In this document: positions 19,522-27,230 of the stretch, piece after piece
Numbering within the stretch: the stretch's first letter is position 1
Layout: each line of letters starts with the position of its first letter
Assembly (NCBI GenBank): GCA_016875225.1
Contig: VGRW01000036.1
Span: forward strand, 1-35,042
Length of the DNA stretch: 35,042 bases
Direction: 5' to 3'
Source: Deltaproteobacteria bacterium
Lineage (GTDB): Bacteria > Myxococcota_A > UBA9160 > SZUA-336
Program-made: the position numbers and the translations under genes
The notes under the pieces: generated by a model
Told to the model about the DNA's origin: nothing
What the model saw: only the letters and a program-made list of their open reading frames with translations
The model's database searches: none

Positions 19522-20550
19522 GTGGCCAGAGCCACTGCTGCGAAATCCGGTTCGAGGAAGCCGAGGGCGAAGTCGGCGGGCGCGCGCAAGCGCCTTTCGC
19601 CCGCCAAGGAGAAGCGCGGTCTCGAGGCCGCGGCGGCCCCATCCTCGGTTGATGCGCCGGAGCTGGCTGCGCTCGCCGGGCAGGTGCACGCGGCCGGGGG
19701 CGCGGCGATCGGCGCGTACCGAGATCCGCTCGGCTCGCACCCGCTTCTGCTCGCGGTGCTGCCGCTCGACGCGATCGAGCCGACCCCGTTCCAGCGCGAT
19801 CTCTCGCCCGCGCACGTGAAGCGGCTGGCGCAGAAGATCGACGAGGCGCGCGCGTTCCTCGACCCGCTGATCGTCGTGCGCGGAGCCAGCGGAGGCTTCT
19901 GGACGCCGAACGGGAGGCACCGTCTGGCCGCCGCGAAGCTGCTCGGAATGCGCGCGATCACCGCGCTGATCTCGGACGACGAGGCGCTCGCGTTCAAGAT
20001 CCTCGCGCTGAACACGGAGAAGGCGCACAACACCCGCGACCGCAGCCTCGAGGTGATCCGCATGGCGCAGGCGCTGGCCGAATCGCGGCCGCGCGCACGC
20101 GAGGCCGAGTTCGCAAGCGAGTTCGAGCTCGCGCCGTACCTGACGCTCGGCCTCTGCTACCAGAAGGAGTCGCGCTTTCCCGGCGGCACGTACCTCTCGT
20201 TCCTGCGCAAGGTCGACCGCTACTCGCCGAAGTCGCTGGCCGCCTCGCTTCGCGAGCGCGAGGGCTGGGCCTCGCGGCTGCTCGAGATCGACCGGCTCGC
20301 AACGAAGGCGGTCGCGAAGCTCGCGGCGCGCGGCTTCCGCTCGCCGTACCTGCGCGCGTTCGTGGTCGCGCGCATCAACCCGGTGCGCTTCGTCAAGCTG
20401 AAGAAGGCCGAGACGGGGCCGGCGATGGCGATCGGCGCGGCGCTCACGCGCATGACCGCGAGCGCCCGAAAGTTCGACCCGGACGCCGTGCGCGAGCGCG
20501 ACCTGCAGCTCGCGGCCGCGGCTTCGGGCTCGGCGCCCGACGCGGAATGA
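19522..20550 (+). CDS. ParB N-terminal domain protein
   Basis: This 342-residue protein starts with a lysine/arginine/alanine-rich, probably disordered tail (about 45 residues). A ParB/Srx-like domain follows at about residues 78-160: PLDAIEPTPFQRDLSP, then IVVRGASGGFWTPNGRHRLA and AAKLLGMRAITALI. The GRHR motif is in the ParB arginine-patch position, where relatives bind nucleotide. The C-terminal half is helical and not like chromosomal ParB or Spo0J; no ParA is adjacent. The GTG at 19522 lies nine bases after the LolA-like stop. It may be a DNA-binding or nuclease-like ParB relative of unknown role. Confidence 0.75.
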   Translation: MARATAAKSGSRKPRAKSAGARKRLSPAKEKRGLEAAAAPSSVDAPELAALAGQVHAAGGAAIGAYRDPLGSHPLLLAVLPLDAIEPTPFQRDLSPAHVKRLAQKIDEARAFLDPLIVVRGASGGFWTPNGRHRLAAAKLLGMRAITALISDDEALAFKILALNTEKAHNTRDRSLEVIRMAQALAESRPRAREAEFASEFELAPYLTLGLCYQKESRFPGGTYLSFLRKVDRYSPKSLAASLREREGWASRLLEIDRLATKAVAKLAARGFRSPYLRAFVVARINPVRFVKLKKAETGPAMAIGAALTRMTASARKFDPDAVRERDLQLAAAASGSAPDAE

Positions 20551-20819
20551 GGCGCGTACACGTGTTCGTGTCGGGGCGCGTGCAGGGCGTCTTCTTCCGC
20601 CGCGCGACCCACGCGCAGATGCGCTCGCTCGCGCTCGCGGGCTGGGTGCGCAACCTGCCCGACGGGCGCGTCGAGGCGGTCGTCGAGGGGAACGCGGCGC
20701 GCGTCGAGCTGGCGCTGGCATTCCTGAGGCGCGGACCGCCGCACGCGAGCGTGTCGAGCGTCGAGGTGATCGACGAGCCGTGCACCGGTCTCGAAGGCGA
20801 GTTCGAGCTGCGGCCCTAG
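20547..20819 (+). CDS. Acylphosphatase
   Basis: At 90 residues this is the normal family length. The phosphate-binding loop is VSGRVQGVFFRRAT with the catalytic Arg18, and the second signature, GWVRNLPDGRVEAVVEGN, holds the catalytic Asn36. The enzyme hydrolyses carboxyl-phosphates such as acetyl phosphate or 1,3-bisphosphoglycerate in the cytoplasm. Its ATG overlaps the stop of the ParB-domain gene (ATGA). Its TAG shares CTAG with the stop of the convergent gene. Confidence 0.95.
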   Translation: MRRVHVFVSGRVQGVFFRRATHAQMRSLALAGWVRNLPDGRVEAVVEGNAARVELALAFLRRGPPHASVSSVEVIDEPCTGLEGEFELRP

Positions 20820-22285
20820 GGCGACGCCTCGGTTCCGGCTCCGCTGAGCTCGACCGAGGCTCCGCCGCCGCCGGTCAGCATGAGCGTCCCGGTGCGCGAG
20901 CCGGTCGCGCTGGGCGTGAAGCGGACGCGGATCGTCGCCGTCTCGGCGGACTCGGGATCCAGCGAGTACTCGATCGAGGTCGCTGTGGGGAAGAAGGCGA
21001 AGTCGCTCGAGCCGCTGAGCGTGGCGGTTCCGGTTAGAGCTCCGTCGCCCGGGTTCGAGATCGTGAACTCGATCGTCTCGGAATCCCCGACCGCGACATC
21101 GGGAAATTCTCCGGCGGTCGGATCGACCGCGATCTCGGCCACGCCCCCGACACCGGTGAGCGTCACCGTCGCGCCGCCCGCGCCGCCGGCGACGCGGAAC
21201 ACGATCTCGCCCGAGTATGTCGTCGCCTCGCTCGGATCGAAGACCACCGAGAGCCCCCCTGCCGCGTCGCCCGCCTCGAGATCCGAGAAGGCCGTCGGGT
21301 CGACCAGCGAGAATGCCGCTTCGCTCCCGCTCGGGAGCGCGGCCTCGCCCGAGAGCGATCCAGTGCCGATGTTCTCGACCGAGATCACGTAGAGCCCGGT
21401 CTCGTCGAGTCGAACCGCGCCGAAGTCGATCGCGAGCGGTGTGACCGAGAGGATCGGCTCGACCGCCTCGTCGAGCTTTCCGCTCGCGCGCACCTGCCGA
21501 TCCGCCGCGAGCTCGAGATCGAGCTTCGGCGCCGTGCCCCCGGTCGGAACGCGAAGCCGGCCCTTCGCGATTCCGCTGCCGAAGTGGGTCGAGTCGTCGA
21601 GCAGGCCGTACACGCGCTGGTTCGGGCCGAGCATGAGCCGCCCCGCGATGTCGACGGCCGTCTCCTCGATCCGGTCGATCCGGGCCGGGCCGGTGCCCGT
21701 GAAGTCGTAGGCGGGCACACCGAGCCCTGTGTTCGTGCGGACCGTGAGGTCGTAGATGCGGCTGCTCACCGATTGGCCGCCGAGCTGTGCGGCGTCGCTT
21801 CGGCCGCTCAGCACCTGGAACGCCGCGGGCGCGCGCCGGCCGTCGACGATCACGCGCAGGGCCGCCACGCTGTCGCTCGCGACCGTGCCGCGAAGCGCGA
21901 GCCGCGCGCGCGAAGGGCTGGGCTTTCCCTGCAGCAGCGCGAGCACGCCGACCGGCGCGCCATCGTCCGGGTCGACGAGCTCGAGCTCGCCGACCACGTT
22001 GCCGCGCGAGTCGAGCCCGATCGTCTGTCCGGCCGCGATCTCGAAGAAGTCGCCGAGCGCGCGTGAGAAGCCGAAGCTCGGCTTGCCGGTGAGCTCGACG
22101 TCCTCGACCCGGTAGGTCGCGAAGCTCGGCTCGGAGAGCTGGATCAGGAGCGCGCCGGCGTCCTGGCCGCCGAGCGAGAACCACCAGGTGCCCGCGAGGC
22201 TCTCGTAGCTCTCCGTCTGCGCGCGCGCCGGCCCCGCGCAGAGTGCGACCCAGAGCGCGACCAGCGCGGCGGCGCGAATTCCCAA
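20816..22285 (-). CDS. Exported choice-of-anchor-D domain protein
   Basis: This 489-residue protein has a signal peptide (AAALVALWVALCAGPARAQ). The first about 280 residues are a beta-rich domain I do not recognise. Two consecutive Ig-like repeats of the ASPM/SPD-2/hydin (choice-of-anchor D) type follow. The first runs from LSVTPLAIDFGAVRLDETG to VTLTGVG, the second from IAVDPTAGEFPDVAVGDSET to VELSGAG. No sorting signal is obvious at the C-terminus, so it may be periplasmic or secreted. The first domain seems to describe sequence like GTWWFSLGGQDAGALLIQLS, a pattern of small outer-surface proteins, but this is not an assignment. Confidence 0.8.
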   Translation of the reverse strand: MGIRAAALVALWVALCAGPARAQTESYESLAGTWWFSLGGQDAGALLIQLSEPSFATYRVEDVELTGKPSFGFSRALGDFFEIAAGQTIGLDSRGNVVGELELVDPDDGAPVGVLALLQGKPSPSRARLALRGTVASDSVAALRVIVDGRRAPAAFQVLSGRSDAAQLGGQSVSSRIYDLTVRTNTGLGVPAYDFTGTGPARIDRIEETAVDIAGRLMLGPNQRVYGLLDDSTHFGSGIAKGRLRVPTGGTAPKLDLELAADRQVRASGKLDEAVEPILSVTPLAIDFGAVRLDETGLYVISVENIGTGSLSGEAALPSGSEAAFSLVDPTAFSDLEAGDAAGGLSVVFDPSEATTYSGEIVFRVAGGAGGATVTLTGVGGVAEIAVDPTAGEFPDVAVGDSETIEFTISNPGDGALTGTATLSGSSDFAFFPTATSIEYSLDPESAETATIRVRFTPSATGSRTGTLMLTGGGGASVELSGAGTEASP

Positions 22286-22321
22286 GCGCGGCTCTCCCGG
22301 ACCGACCGGGCGGTCTCGCGC

Positions 22322-23602
22322 CTAGCATGAACCGCCGGGCGTGAACCTGCACGGCATGCGCTTGATGCCGTGGATGAAGTTCGAGCGCAGCATCTCGGGC
22401 GCGCCGCTGATCTCGAGATCCGGAAGGCGGCGCAGCAGCTCGCGGAACACGACCGTGATCTCGCGCCGCGCCAGGTTCGCGCCCAGGCAGTGGTGCGCGC
22501 CCGGTCCGCCGAAGCCGACGTGCTCGTTCGGCGCGCGCGTGACGTCGAAGCGGTACGGCTCCTCGAACGCGGCCTCGTCGCGATTCGCGGAGTTGTACCA
22601 GAGCACGATCTTCTCGCCCGCGCGAAGCTTCTGGCCGCCGAGCTCCGTGTCCGCGGTGACGGTGCGGCGGAAGTGGATCACGGGCGAGGCCCAGCGCACG
22701 ATCTCCTCGACGGCGGAGGGCGCGATCGCCGCGAAGTCGCCCACCCACTTGCGCCGCTGGTCCGGGTGGTCCGAGAGCGCCTTCATGCCGTGGCTGATCG
22801 CGTTTCGCGTGGTCTCGTTCCCGGCCACGACGAGAAGCACGAAGAACGACGCGAGCTCCTGGTCGGAGAGGCTCTCGCCGTCGACCTCGGCGCTCAGCAG
22901 CTGCGAGGTCAGGTCGTCGGTCGGGTTCTTGCGGCGCTCGATCGCGAGCTCGTTCATGAGCTGCGCGAGCCCGCGCCCCGCGTCGAGCGCCGCGATCAGC
23001 GGGCTGGTTCCCGGAGTCACGTACTCGGGGTCGCCGAGGCCCAGGATGATGTTGGTCTGCTCGAAGACGAACCGAGTCTGGCTCTCGGGAATGCCCATCA
23101 TGTCGCAGATGATTCCCAGCGGAAGCGGGGCGGCGATCATACCCACGAAGTCGCACTCGCCCCGGTCGATCACGGCGTCGATCAGCGCGGTGGCCCGCCG
23201 CTCGACGTCGTGCTGCAGGCTCGCGAGCGCGCGCGGCGTGAAGCCCCGCGCGACGATCCGCCGCAGCCGCGCGTGGCGCGGGTCGTCCATCGCGATCATC
23301 GAGCCGAAGAACTCGTTGAGCTCCGCCGGCAGGTCGACGATCTGCACGCCCCTGCCCGAGCAGAACAGATCCGAGCGCCGGCTCGCGGTCAGCACGTCGG
23401 CCATCCGCGTCACCGACCAGTAGCCCGGCCCCTTCGGCAGCGGGATCTCCGGCGGCGGCGTGAACTCCTCGTGAAACGACATCGGCCGCTCGCTCCGAAG
23501 AAGGGCGAACGCGCCCTCTCGATCCTCGGCGGGCGCGTTCCAGAACTCGGGGTCGTCGAAGCGGATCTGGTCGACGCTCGCGGGAAACCTGGGCTCGAAC
23601 AT
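22322..23602 (-). CDS. Cytochrome P450, CYP125/CYP142-like
   Basis: This 426-residue soluble class I P450 has the I-helix AGNETTRN (residues 260-267), the ExxR at E300-R303 and the heme loop FGGPGAHHCLGANLAR with Cys372 as iron ligand. The stretches FRRTVTADTELGGQKLRAGE and YNSANRDEAAFEEPYRFDV are very similar to actinobacterial steroid side-chain hydroxylases (CYP125/CYP142). A sterol or terpenoid substrate is therefore plausible. The ATG at 23602 has AAGGAGTC nine bases upstream; a longer frame adds 18 residues of unlikely sequence. No ferredoxin gene is adjacent. Confidence 0.9.
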   Translation of the reverse strand: MFEPRFPASVDQIRFDDPEFWNAPAEDREGAFALLRSERPMSFHEEFTPPPEIPLPKGPGYWSVTRMADVLTASRRSDLFCSGRGVQIVDLPAELNEFFGSMIAMDDPRHARLRRIVARGFTPRALASLQHDVERRATALIDAVIDRGECDFVGMIAAPLPLGIICDMMGIPESQTRFVFEQTNIILGLGDPEYVTPGTSPLIAALDAGRGLAQLMNELAIERRKNPTDDLTSQLLSAEVDGESLSDQELASFFVLLVVAGNETTRNAISHGMKALSDHPDQRRKWVGDFAAIAPSAVEEIVRWASPVIHFRRTVTADTELGGQKLRAGEKIVLWYNSANRDEAAFEEPYRFDVTRAPNEHVGFGGPGAHHCLGANLARREITVVFRELLRRLPDLEISGAPEMLRSNFIHGIKRMPCRFTPGGSC

Positions 23603-23678
23603 GGGGGGAGACTCCTTCTTCGCGGACCCTGCGGGTCGCAGTGCTAACGTGCCCAAAGGGGAGGGCGCCCTGATCAGG

Positions 23679-24122
23679 ATGATCGTCGACGCGGACGCGT
23701 GTCCGGTGAAGGAGGAGATCTACTCCGTCGCCGCGCGCCACGGCGTGGCGGTGACCCTGGTCGCCAACTCGAGGCTGCACGTCCCGGCCCGGACGCGCGC
23801 GGAGATGGTGGTCGTCGACGGCGCTCCGGACGCGGCCGACGACTGGATCGCGGAGCACGTACGCAAGTCCGACGTGGTCGTCACCGCGGACATTCCCCTG
23901 GCCTCGCGCTGCCTGGCCGCGGGCGCGCACGTCCTTTCCGGCAACGGCCGGGTCTTCACCGAGGACTCGATCGGCGGGGCGCTCGCGACTCGGGACCTGT
24001 TGCAGAGCCTTCGCGATTCCGGCATCGCCTCGCGCGGCCCGAGCCCGATCAGCGCTCGGGACCGCTCGCGCTTCCTCTCGAAGCTCGACGAGCTGCTCTC
24101 GCGAGTACTGCGCGAGCGCTGA
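23679..24122 (+). CDS. YaiI/YqxD family protein (UPF0178, NYN-like)
   Basis: This 147-residue protein has the family N-terminus MIVDADACPVKEEIYSVAAR. The conserved DDWIAEHVRKSDVVVTADIP and VLSGNGRVFTEDSIGGALA follow. The fold resembles PIN/NYN nucleases, with the acidic residues D4 and D6 and DIPLA as possible metal ligands; the biochemical role is not established. ATG 23679 gives the usual family start, although the strong GGGGAGGG at 23658-23665 is somewhat far (13 bases), so initiation a few codons earlier is possible. It diverges from the P450. Confidence 0.88.
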   Translation: MIVDADACPVKEEIYSVAARHGVAVTLVANSRLHVPARTRAEMVVVDGAPDAADDWIAEHVRKSDVVVTADIPLASRCLAAGAHVLSGNGRVFTEDSIGGALATRDLLQSLRDSGIASRGPSPISARDRSRFLSKLDELLSRVLRER

Positions 24123-24134
24123 TCCGGTCGCGGT

Positions 24135-24701
24135 CTACGGCTTCTCGCGCGTTTCGGGCCAGCGCAGCGATGGCAGGCCGTCGAGGCTCGCGGCGTTGTG
24201 CTCGCGCTGGTACGCCACGAGTCCCGCCTCCTGCTTGCGCTCGGCCCACTCGATCATCTGGGTGCGCTCGCCCTCGAAGCGCATCAGCGGCACGCCGTAG
24301 CCGCAGGAGTCGCTGATGCGCGAGACGTCGACGCGGACGATCGCGCGGATCCCCGGCTTCGCGTCGAAGCGCTCCAGCAACTTCGCGAACCCAGCGTCGT
24401 TCGGCTCCAGGATCTCGCTTCGCCCGTGCAGCCGCAGGATCTTCGGCGGGCCCTCGAAGGCGCAGAACATGATCACGACGCGCCCGTTCTGCCGCGCGTG
24501 CGCGATCGTCTCCGCGCCGCTGCCGACGAAATCGAGGTACGCGACGCTGGTCGGGCCGAGGATCCGCAGCGTGTCGAGCCCCTTCGGCGAGCAGTTCACG
24601 TGCCCGTCGGGGCCGTTCGGGGCGCTCGCCACGAAGAAGATGTGCTGCTCGGCGATGAACGCGCGAAGCCTCTCGTCGAGCTCGGGGTAGACCTTGGCCA
24701 T
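24135..24701 (-). CDS. Pyridoxamine 5'-phosphate oxidase family protein
   Basis: This 188-residue split-barrel flavin-binding protein begins MAKVYPELDERLRAFIAEQH. It has the FMN-site features HVNCSPKGLDTLRILGPTSV and YLDFVGSGAETIAHARQNGR. The C-terminal half, RVDVSRISDSCGYGVPLM, is typical of the general-stress or PNPOx-like subgroup rather than PdxH. The substrate is unknown. It follows the second lipoprotein gene by nine bases and ends a leftward run that may start at 27181. Confidence 0.85.
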   Translation of the reverse strand: MAKVYPELDERLRAFIAEQHIFFVASAPNGPDGHVNCSPKGLDTLRILGPTSVAYLDFVGSGAETIAHARQNGRVVIMFCAFEGPPKILRLHGRSEILEPNDAGFAKLLERFDAKPGIRAIVRVDVSRISDSCGYGVPLMRFEGERTQMIEWAERKQEAGLVAYQREHNAASLDGLPSLRWPETREKP

Positions 24702-24710
24702 GGGGGCACT

Positions 24711-25088
24711 CTAGCGAAGGCGCGCGTCCGCCGCGGGGCTCGGGTCGGGGGCATCGGCGCGCCCGAACGTGGCCGCGACGACGTCCGTGCACAGGATCTC
24801 GCCGAAGACCAGGTAGGTCCAGCGCTCGCGCACGCGAACGCTGGCGACGTAGCGATCCCCGGCGCGCTCCTCGATCAGCGCCATCGCGCGCGGCAGCCGG
24901 TCGTTGGTCCACAGGGGCAGGAAGATCAGCACCTGCGCGCCGCACTCGGTCACCGCGTAGTCGATGCGGTCGTCGGGGTCGTACGCGACCGGCTCGCGCG
25001 GACCGAGCTGGGCGGGCGTCCCGGCGCACGCGCAGAGGAGCCACGCGAGCGGAAGCATCGAGAGCGTCTTCGCGAGCCGCGCGCTCAT
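24711..25088 (-). CDS. Small lipoprotein, paralogue of the adjacent one
   Basis: This protein has 125 residues. A lipoprotein signal peptide (MLPLAWLLCAC) provides the lipobox, with acylation at the Cys of LLCACAG. The mature part has the pattern ECGAQVLIFLPLW ... VRVRERWTYLVFGEILC. The pattern parallels the neighbour upstream (cysteine, hydrophobic strand, R-E-x-W-x-Y, cysteine), so the two are probably a tandem duplication. ATG 25088 overlaps the stop of that neighbour (ATGA). No function is known. Confidence 0.7.
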   Translation of the reverse strand: MSARLAKTLSMLPLAWLLCACAGTPAQLGPREPVAYDPDDRIDYAVTECGAQVLIFLPLWTNDRLPRAMALIEERAGDRYVASVRVRERWTYLVFGEILCTDVVAATFGRADAPDPSPAADARLR

Positions 25089-25423
25089 CGGATCGCGTCC
25101 CCGCGCAGGGTCGCGCAGCGGCGGCTTGCCAGACCCCAGTAGGACCAGCTCTCCCGCAGCGTGACTCCGACCAGACCGGTTGCGCCCGGAACGCTCGCGA
25201 TCGCCTCGGAGCGCGCGCGCACGAGTCGATCCTTCGCGCCGAACTCGAGGAACTGGTGCCAGGGCAGGGCCAGGAAGTAAGTCGCGCAGCCCCTGCCCTC
25301 GGCCGGTCCGAGCTTCACGTAGCCGGCGGGCGGAAGCGGCGAGAGATCGACCCAGCCCGACGAGCACGCCGGAGTCGCGGCCAACGCGGCGAGCAGGATC
25401 AGACGAAGCGCTAGAAGCCGCAC
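25085..25423 (-). CDS. Small lipoprotein of unknown function
   Basis: This 112-residue protein has the signal peptide LALRLILLAALAATPAC and a lipobox at TPACSSG. The mature region reads GRGCATYFLALPWHQFLEFG followed by GLVGVTLRESWSYWGLASRR, then a final cysteine and CATLRGDAIR. It matches the following gene in outline. The start overlaps the end of the beta-barrel gene by 13 bp, and its stop overlaps the next start, so the three are translated from one message. It is probably attached to the inner leaflet of the outer membrane; its role is unknown. Confidence 0.7.
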   Translation of the reverse strand: MRLLALRLILLAALAATPACSSGWVDLSPLPPAGYVKLGPAEGRGCATYFLALPWHQFLEFGAKDRLVRARSEAIASVPGATGLVGVTLRESWSYWGLASRRCATLRGDAIR

Positions 25424-26205
25424 TCGACCGCAGCCGTGTTGTAGTTCGAGCCGTTGTGGACGCCGCCGAAGATGTCGACCAGGCCGAAGACGCCCGACCG
25501 GTGTGAGATCACCAGCCCCAGTGTGCAGGCGCGCGCGCGCTCGTTGCGGATCACGTCGCCGATGTTGAGGTCGATGCTGATGTCCAGGTAGTTCAGCAAC
25601 TTCGAGGTTCCGTCGTCGTGGCGCTCGTCGTACTCGCGCTCGATCTCGGGCACGCGCCAGGCGTAGGAGAGCCCCTCGCCGAAGCCGATCCGCGTGCTGA
25701 CCACCCGCTCCCAGGGAAACGGCCGCCAGTACATCTTCAGGTACGCGGTCTGCACGAAGGCGCTCCGACCGCCTCTCTCGCCGGTGCCGTGGAGCTGACC
25801 GCCGAGCCGCCAGGCGAAGTCGATCGGCCAGTCGCGCCAGTCGTCGACCAGCGGGCGCCCGATGTCGATCCCGATCAGGCCGGCGTTCCCGCTGTCGACG
25901 TCGAAGTCCCCGCCGACGATCTCGCCCAGGCTGCTGTCCGTCCCGTAACCGGCGTTGATTCGCGCGGTCCAGGCGTCGCGGAACCAGACCTCGCGCTCGC
26001 GCACGGGAATCACCGGGACGTCGGGCTTCACCAGGTAGAGGCCGGGATCCGGGGCGAGGCTCACTTCGGGTGGGTCGTCCTGTGCCAGGCCGACTGCGGG
26101 CTGCAGGAGAAGCCCGGCCAGCGCGAGCGCGGTCACGACGAGCCGCTCCAGAGACGGGAGTCTTTGCACGGGCGATCCAATACCACGCATCGTGCGCGCG
26201 GTCAC
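25411..26205 (-). CDS. Putative outer-membrane beta-barrel protein
   Basis: This 264-residue protein has a signal peptide (ALALAGLLLQPAVGLAQDDP). Alternating amphipathic strands rich in aromatic residues and glycine follow (WTARINAGYGTDSS, FAWRLGGQLHGTGERGG, AYLKMYWRPFPW). The C-terminal strand ends in NYNTAAVECGF with a terminal Phe, as Bam substrates do. LGLVISHRSGVFGLV near the end is reminiscent of conserved His/Ser motifs in PagL-like barrels, but I would not assign an activity. The start is a GTG at 26205; an ATG five codons later is possible. It lies ten bases after the SDR and in front of two small lipoproteins, which may be its partners. Confidence 0.65.
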   Translation of the reverse strand: MTARTMRGIGSPVQRLPSLERLVVTALALAGLLLQPAVGLAQDDPPEVSLAPDPGLYLVKPDVPVIPVREREVWFRDAWTARINAGYGTDSSLGEIVGGDFDVDSGNAGLIGIDIGRPLVDDWRDWPIDFAWRLGGQLHGTGERGGRSAFVQTAYLKMYWRPFPWERVVSTRIGFGEGLSYAWRVPEIEREYDERHDDGTSKLLNYLDISIDLNIGDVIRNERARACTLGLVISHRSGVFGLVDIFGGVHNGSNYNTAAVECGF

Positions 26206-26215
26206 GCCTTTGCTT

Positions 26216-27181
26216 CTATTGCCCGATCGCCCAAGTGCTCTGCGACTGCAGCCGCTCCATGAAGCTCGTCTCGTAGGCTTCCTCGGGCGTCTCGCGCACC
26301 AGCCGGTCGAGCACCTCCGCGTCGGCGCCGACCAGGATGCGCCAGCGTTCCTCTCGCACGCCGTCCAGGATCACCTTCGCGGCGGCCGCGGCGGTCATCG
26401 GCGCCGCGTCGCGGAAGGCTTCGCCCAGCATCTGCAGGCCCTGGCGGATCTGCTCGTTCGAGGCCGCGCCGACCGCGAGCCCCATCCGCTCCATCCGCTC
26501 GCGCGCGTCCTCGAGCTGCGCGTCGCTCATCTCCTTGGGGTCGCGACCGAGGATGCGGCTGGAGTTGATCACGATGCCCGTGCCGATGTGCCCGGGCATC
26601 ACGAGCGAGACCTTCACGTGCGGCGCGTTGTTGCGCAGGTCGTTGATCAGCGCCTCGGTGAAGCCCTTCACGGCGAACTTCGCGGCGCTGTATGCGGTGT
26701 GCGCGGAGCGCGGGCCGAGCGACGCCCAGAAGCCGTTCACGCTGCTGGTGTTGATCAGATGGGCCTCGCGGCTGGCGAGCAGCATGGGCATGAACGCGCG
26801 CGTGCAGTAGTACACGCCGCCCCAGCACACCGCGAAGGTCTTGTCCCACTCCTCGCGCTCGTCGAGGACGAAGCTTCCGCCGCCGCCGATTCCCGCGTTG
26901 TTGAACAGCAGGTCGATGTGCTTCGCCTGGTGCTGCTCGGCGACCGCGGCGCGGAAGGCGATCACCTGCCGCTCCTCGGAGATGTCGACCTTGTGCGTGG
27001 TCACGCGCACGTCGGTCTTCGCCGCGGCTCGCGCGAGCGATCGGGTCTGCGCCATCGACTCCTCGTTCACGTCGCAGAGCGCGACGTGGCAGCCGTCGCT
27101 GGCGAGCGCGATCACGAGCTCGCGCCCCATCCCGCTTCCGCCGCCGGTCACCACCGCAAGCTTGCCGCCAAAGCTCTTCAT
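26216..27181 (-). CDS. Classical SDR family oxidoreductase
   Basis: This 321-residue protein has a complete classical active site, in contrast to the three island SDRs. It has the cofactor loop TGGGSGMG, NNAG at about residue 90, the Ser in NTSSVNGF and the catalytic YSAAK motif in HTAYSAAKFAVKGFTEAL. The extended C-terminus after about residue 250 is specific to a subgroup common in high-GC organisms. Asp after the second strand (CDVNEES) suggests NAD(H). The ATG at 27181 has GGGAGG seven bases upstream. It diverges from the TIGR01777 gene with only 49 bp between starts, so their promoters overlap. Confidence 0.9.
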   Translation of the reverse strand: MKSFGGKLAVVTGGGSGMGRELVIALASDGCHVALCDVNEESMAQTRSLARAAAKTDVRVTTHKVDISEERQVIAFRAAVAEQHQAKHIDLLFNNAGIGGGGSFVLDEREEWDKTFAVCWGGVYYCTRAFMPMLLASREAHLINTSSVNGFWASLGPRSAHTAYSAAKFAVKGFTEALINDLRNNAPHVKVSLVMPGHIGTGIVINSSRILGRDPKEMSDAQLEDARERMERMGLAVGAASNEQIRQGLQMLGEAFRDAAPMTAAAAAKVILDGVREERWRILVGADAEVLDRLVRETPEEAYETSFMERLQSQSTWAIGQ

Positions 27182-27230
27182 CAGGATTCCTCCCCGGTTT
27201 TTCGCCATGCTACCGCGTCGGGAGGATGCG

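Noticed and set aside
17911-20721. A 936-codon minus-strand frame opposite selD, the LolA-like and the ParB-domain genes.
   Set aside because: It is composed of arginine- and alanine-rich sequence and mirrors the codons of three genes with clear families.
20220-23930. A reading frame of 1236 codons on the minus strand.
   Set aside because: It is arginine-rich without domains and lies across well-supported genes (choice-of-anchor-D, P450, YaiI) in other frames; it is a by-product of very high GC.
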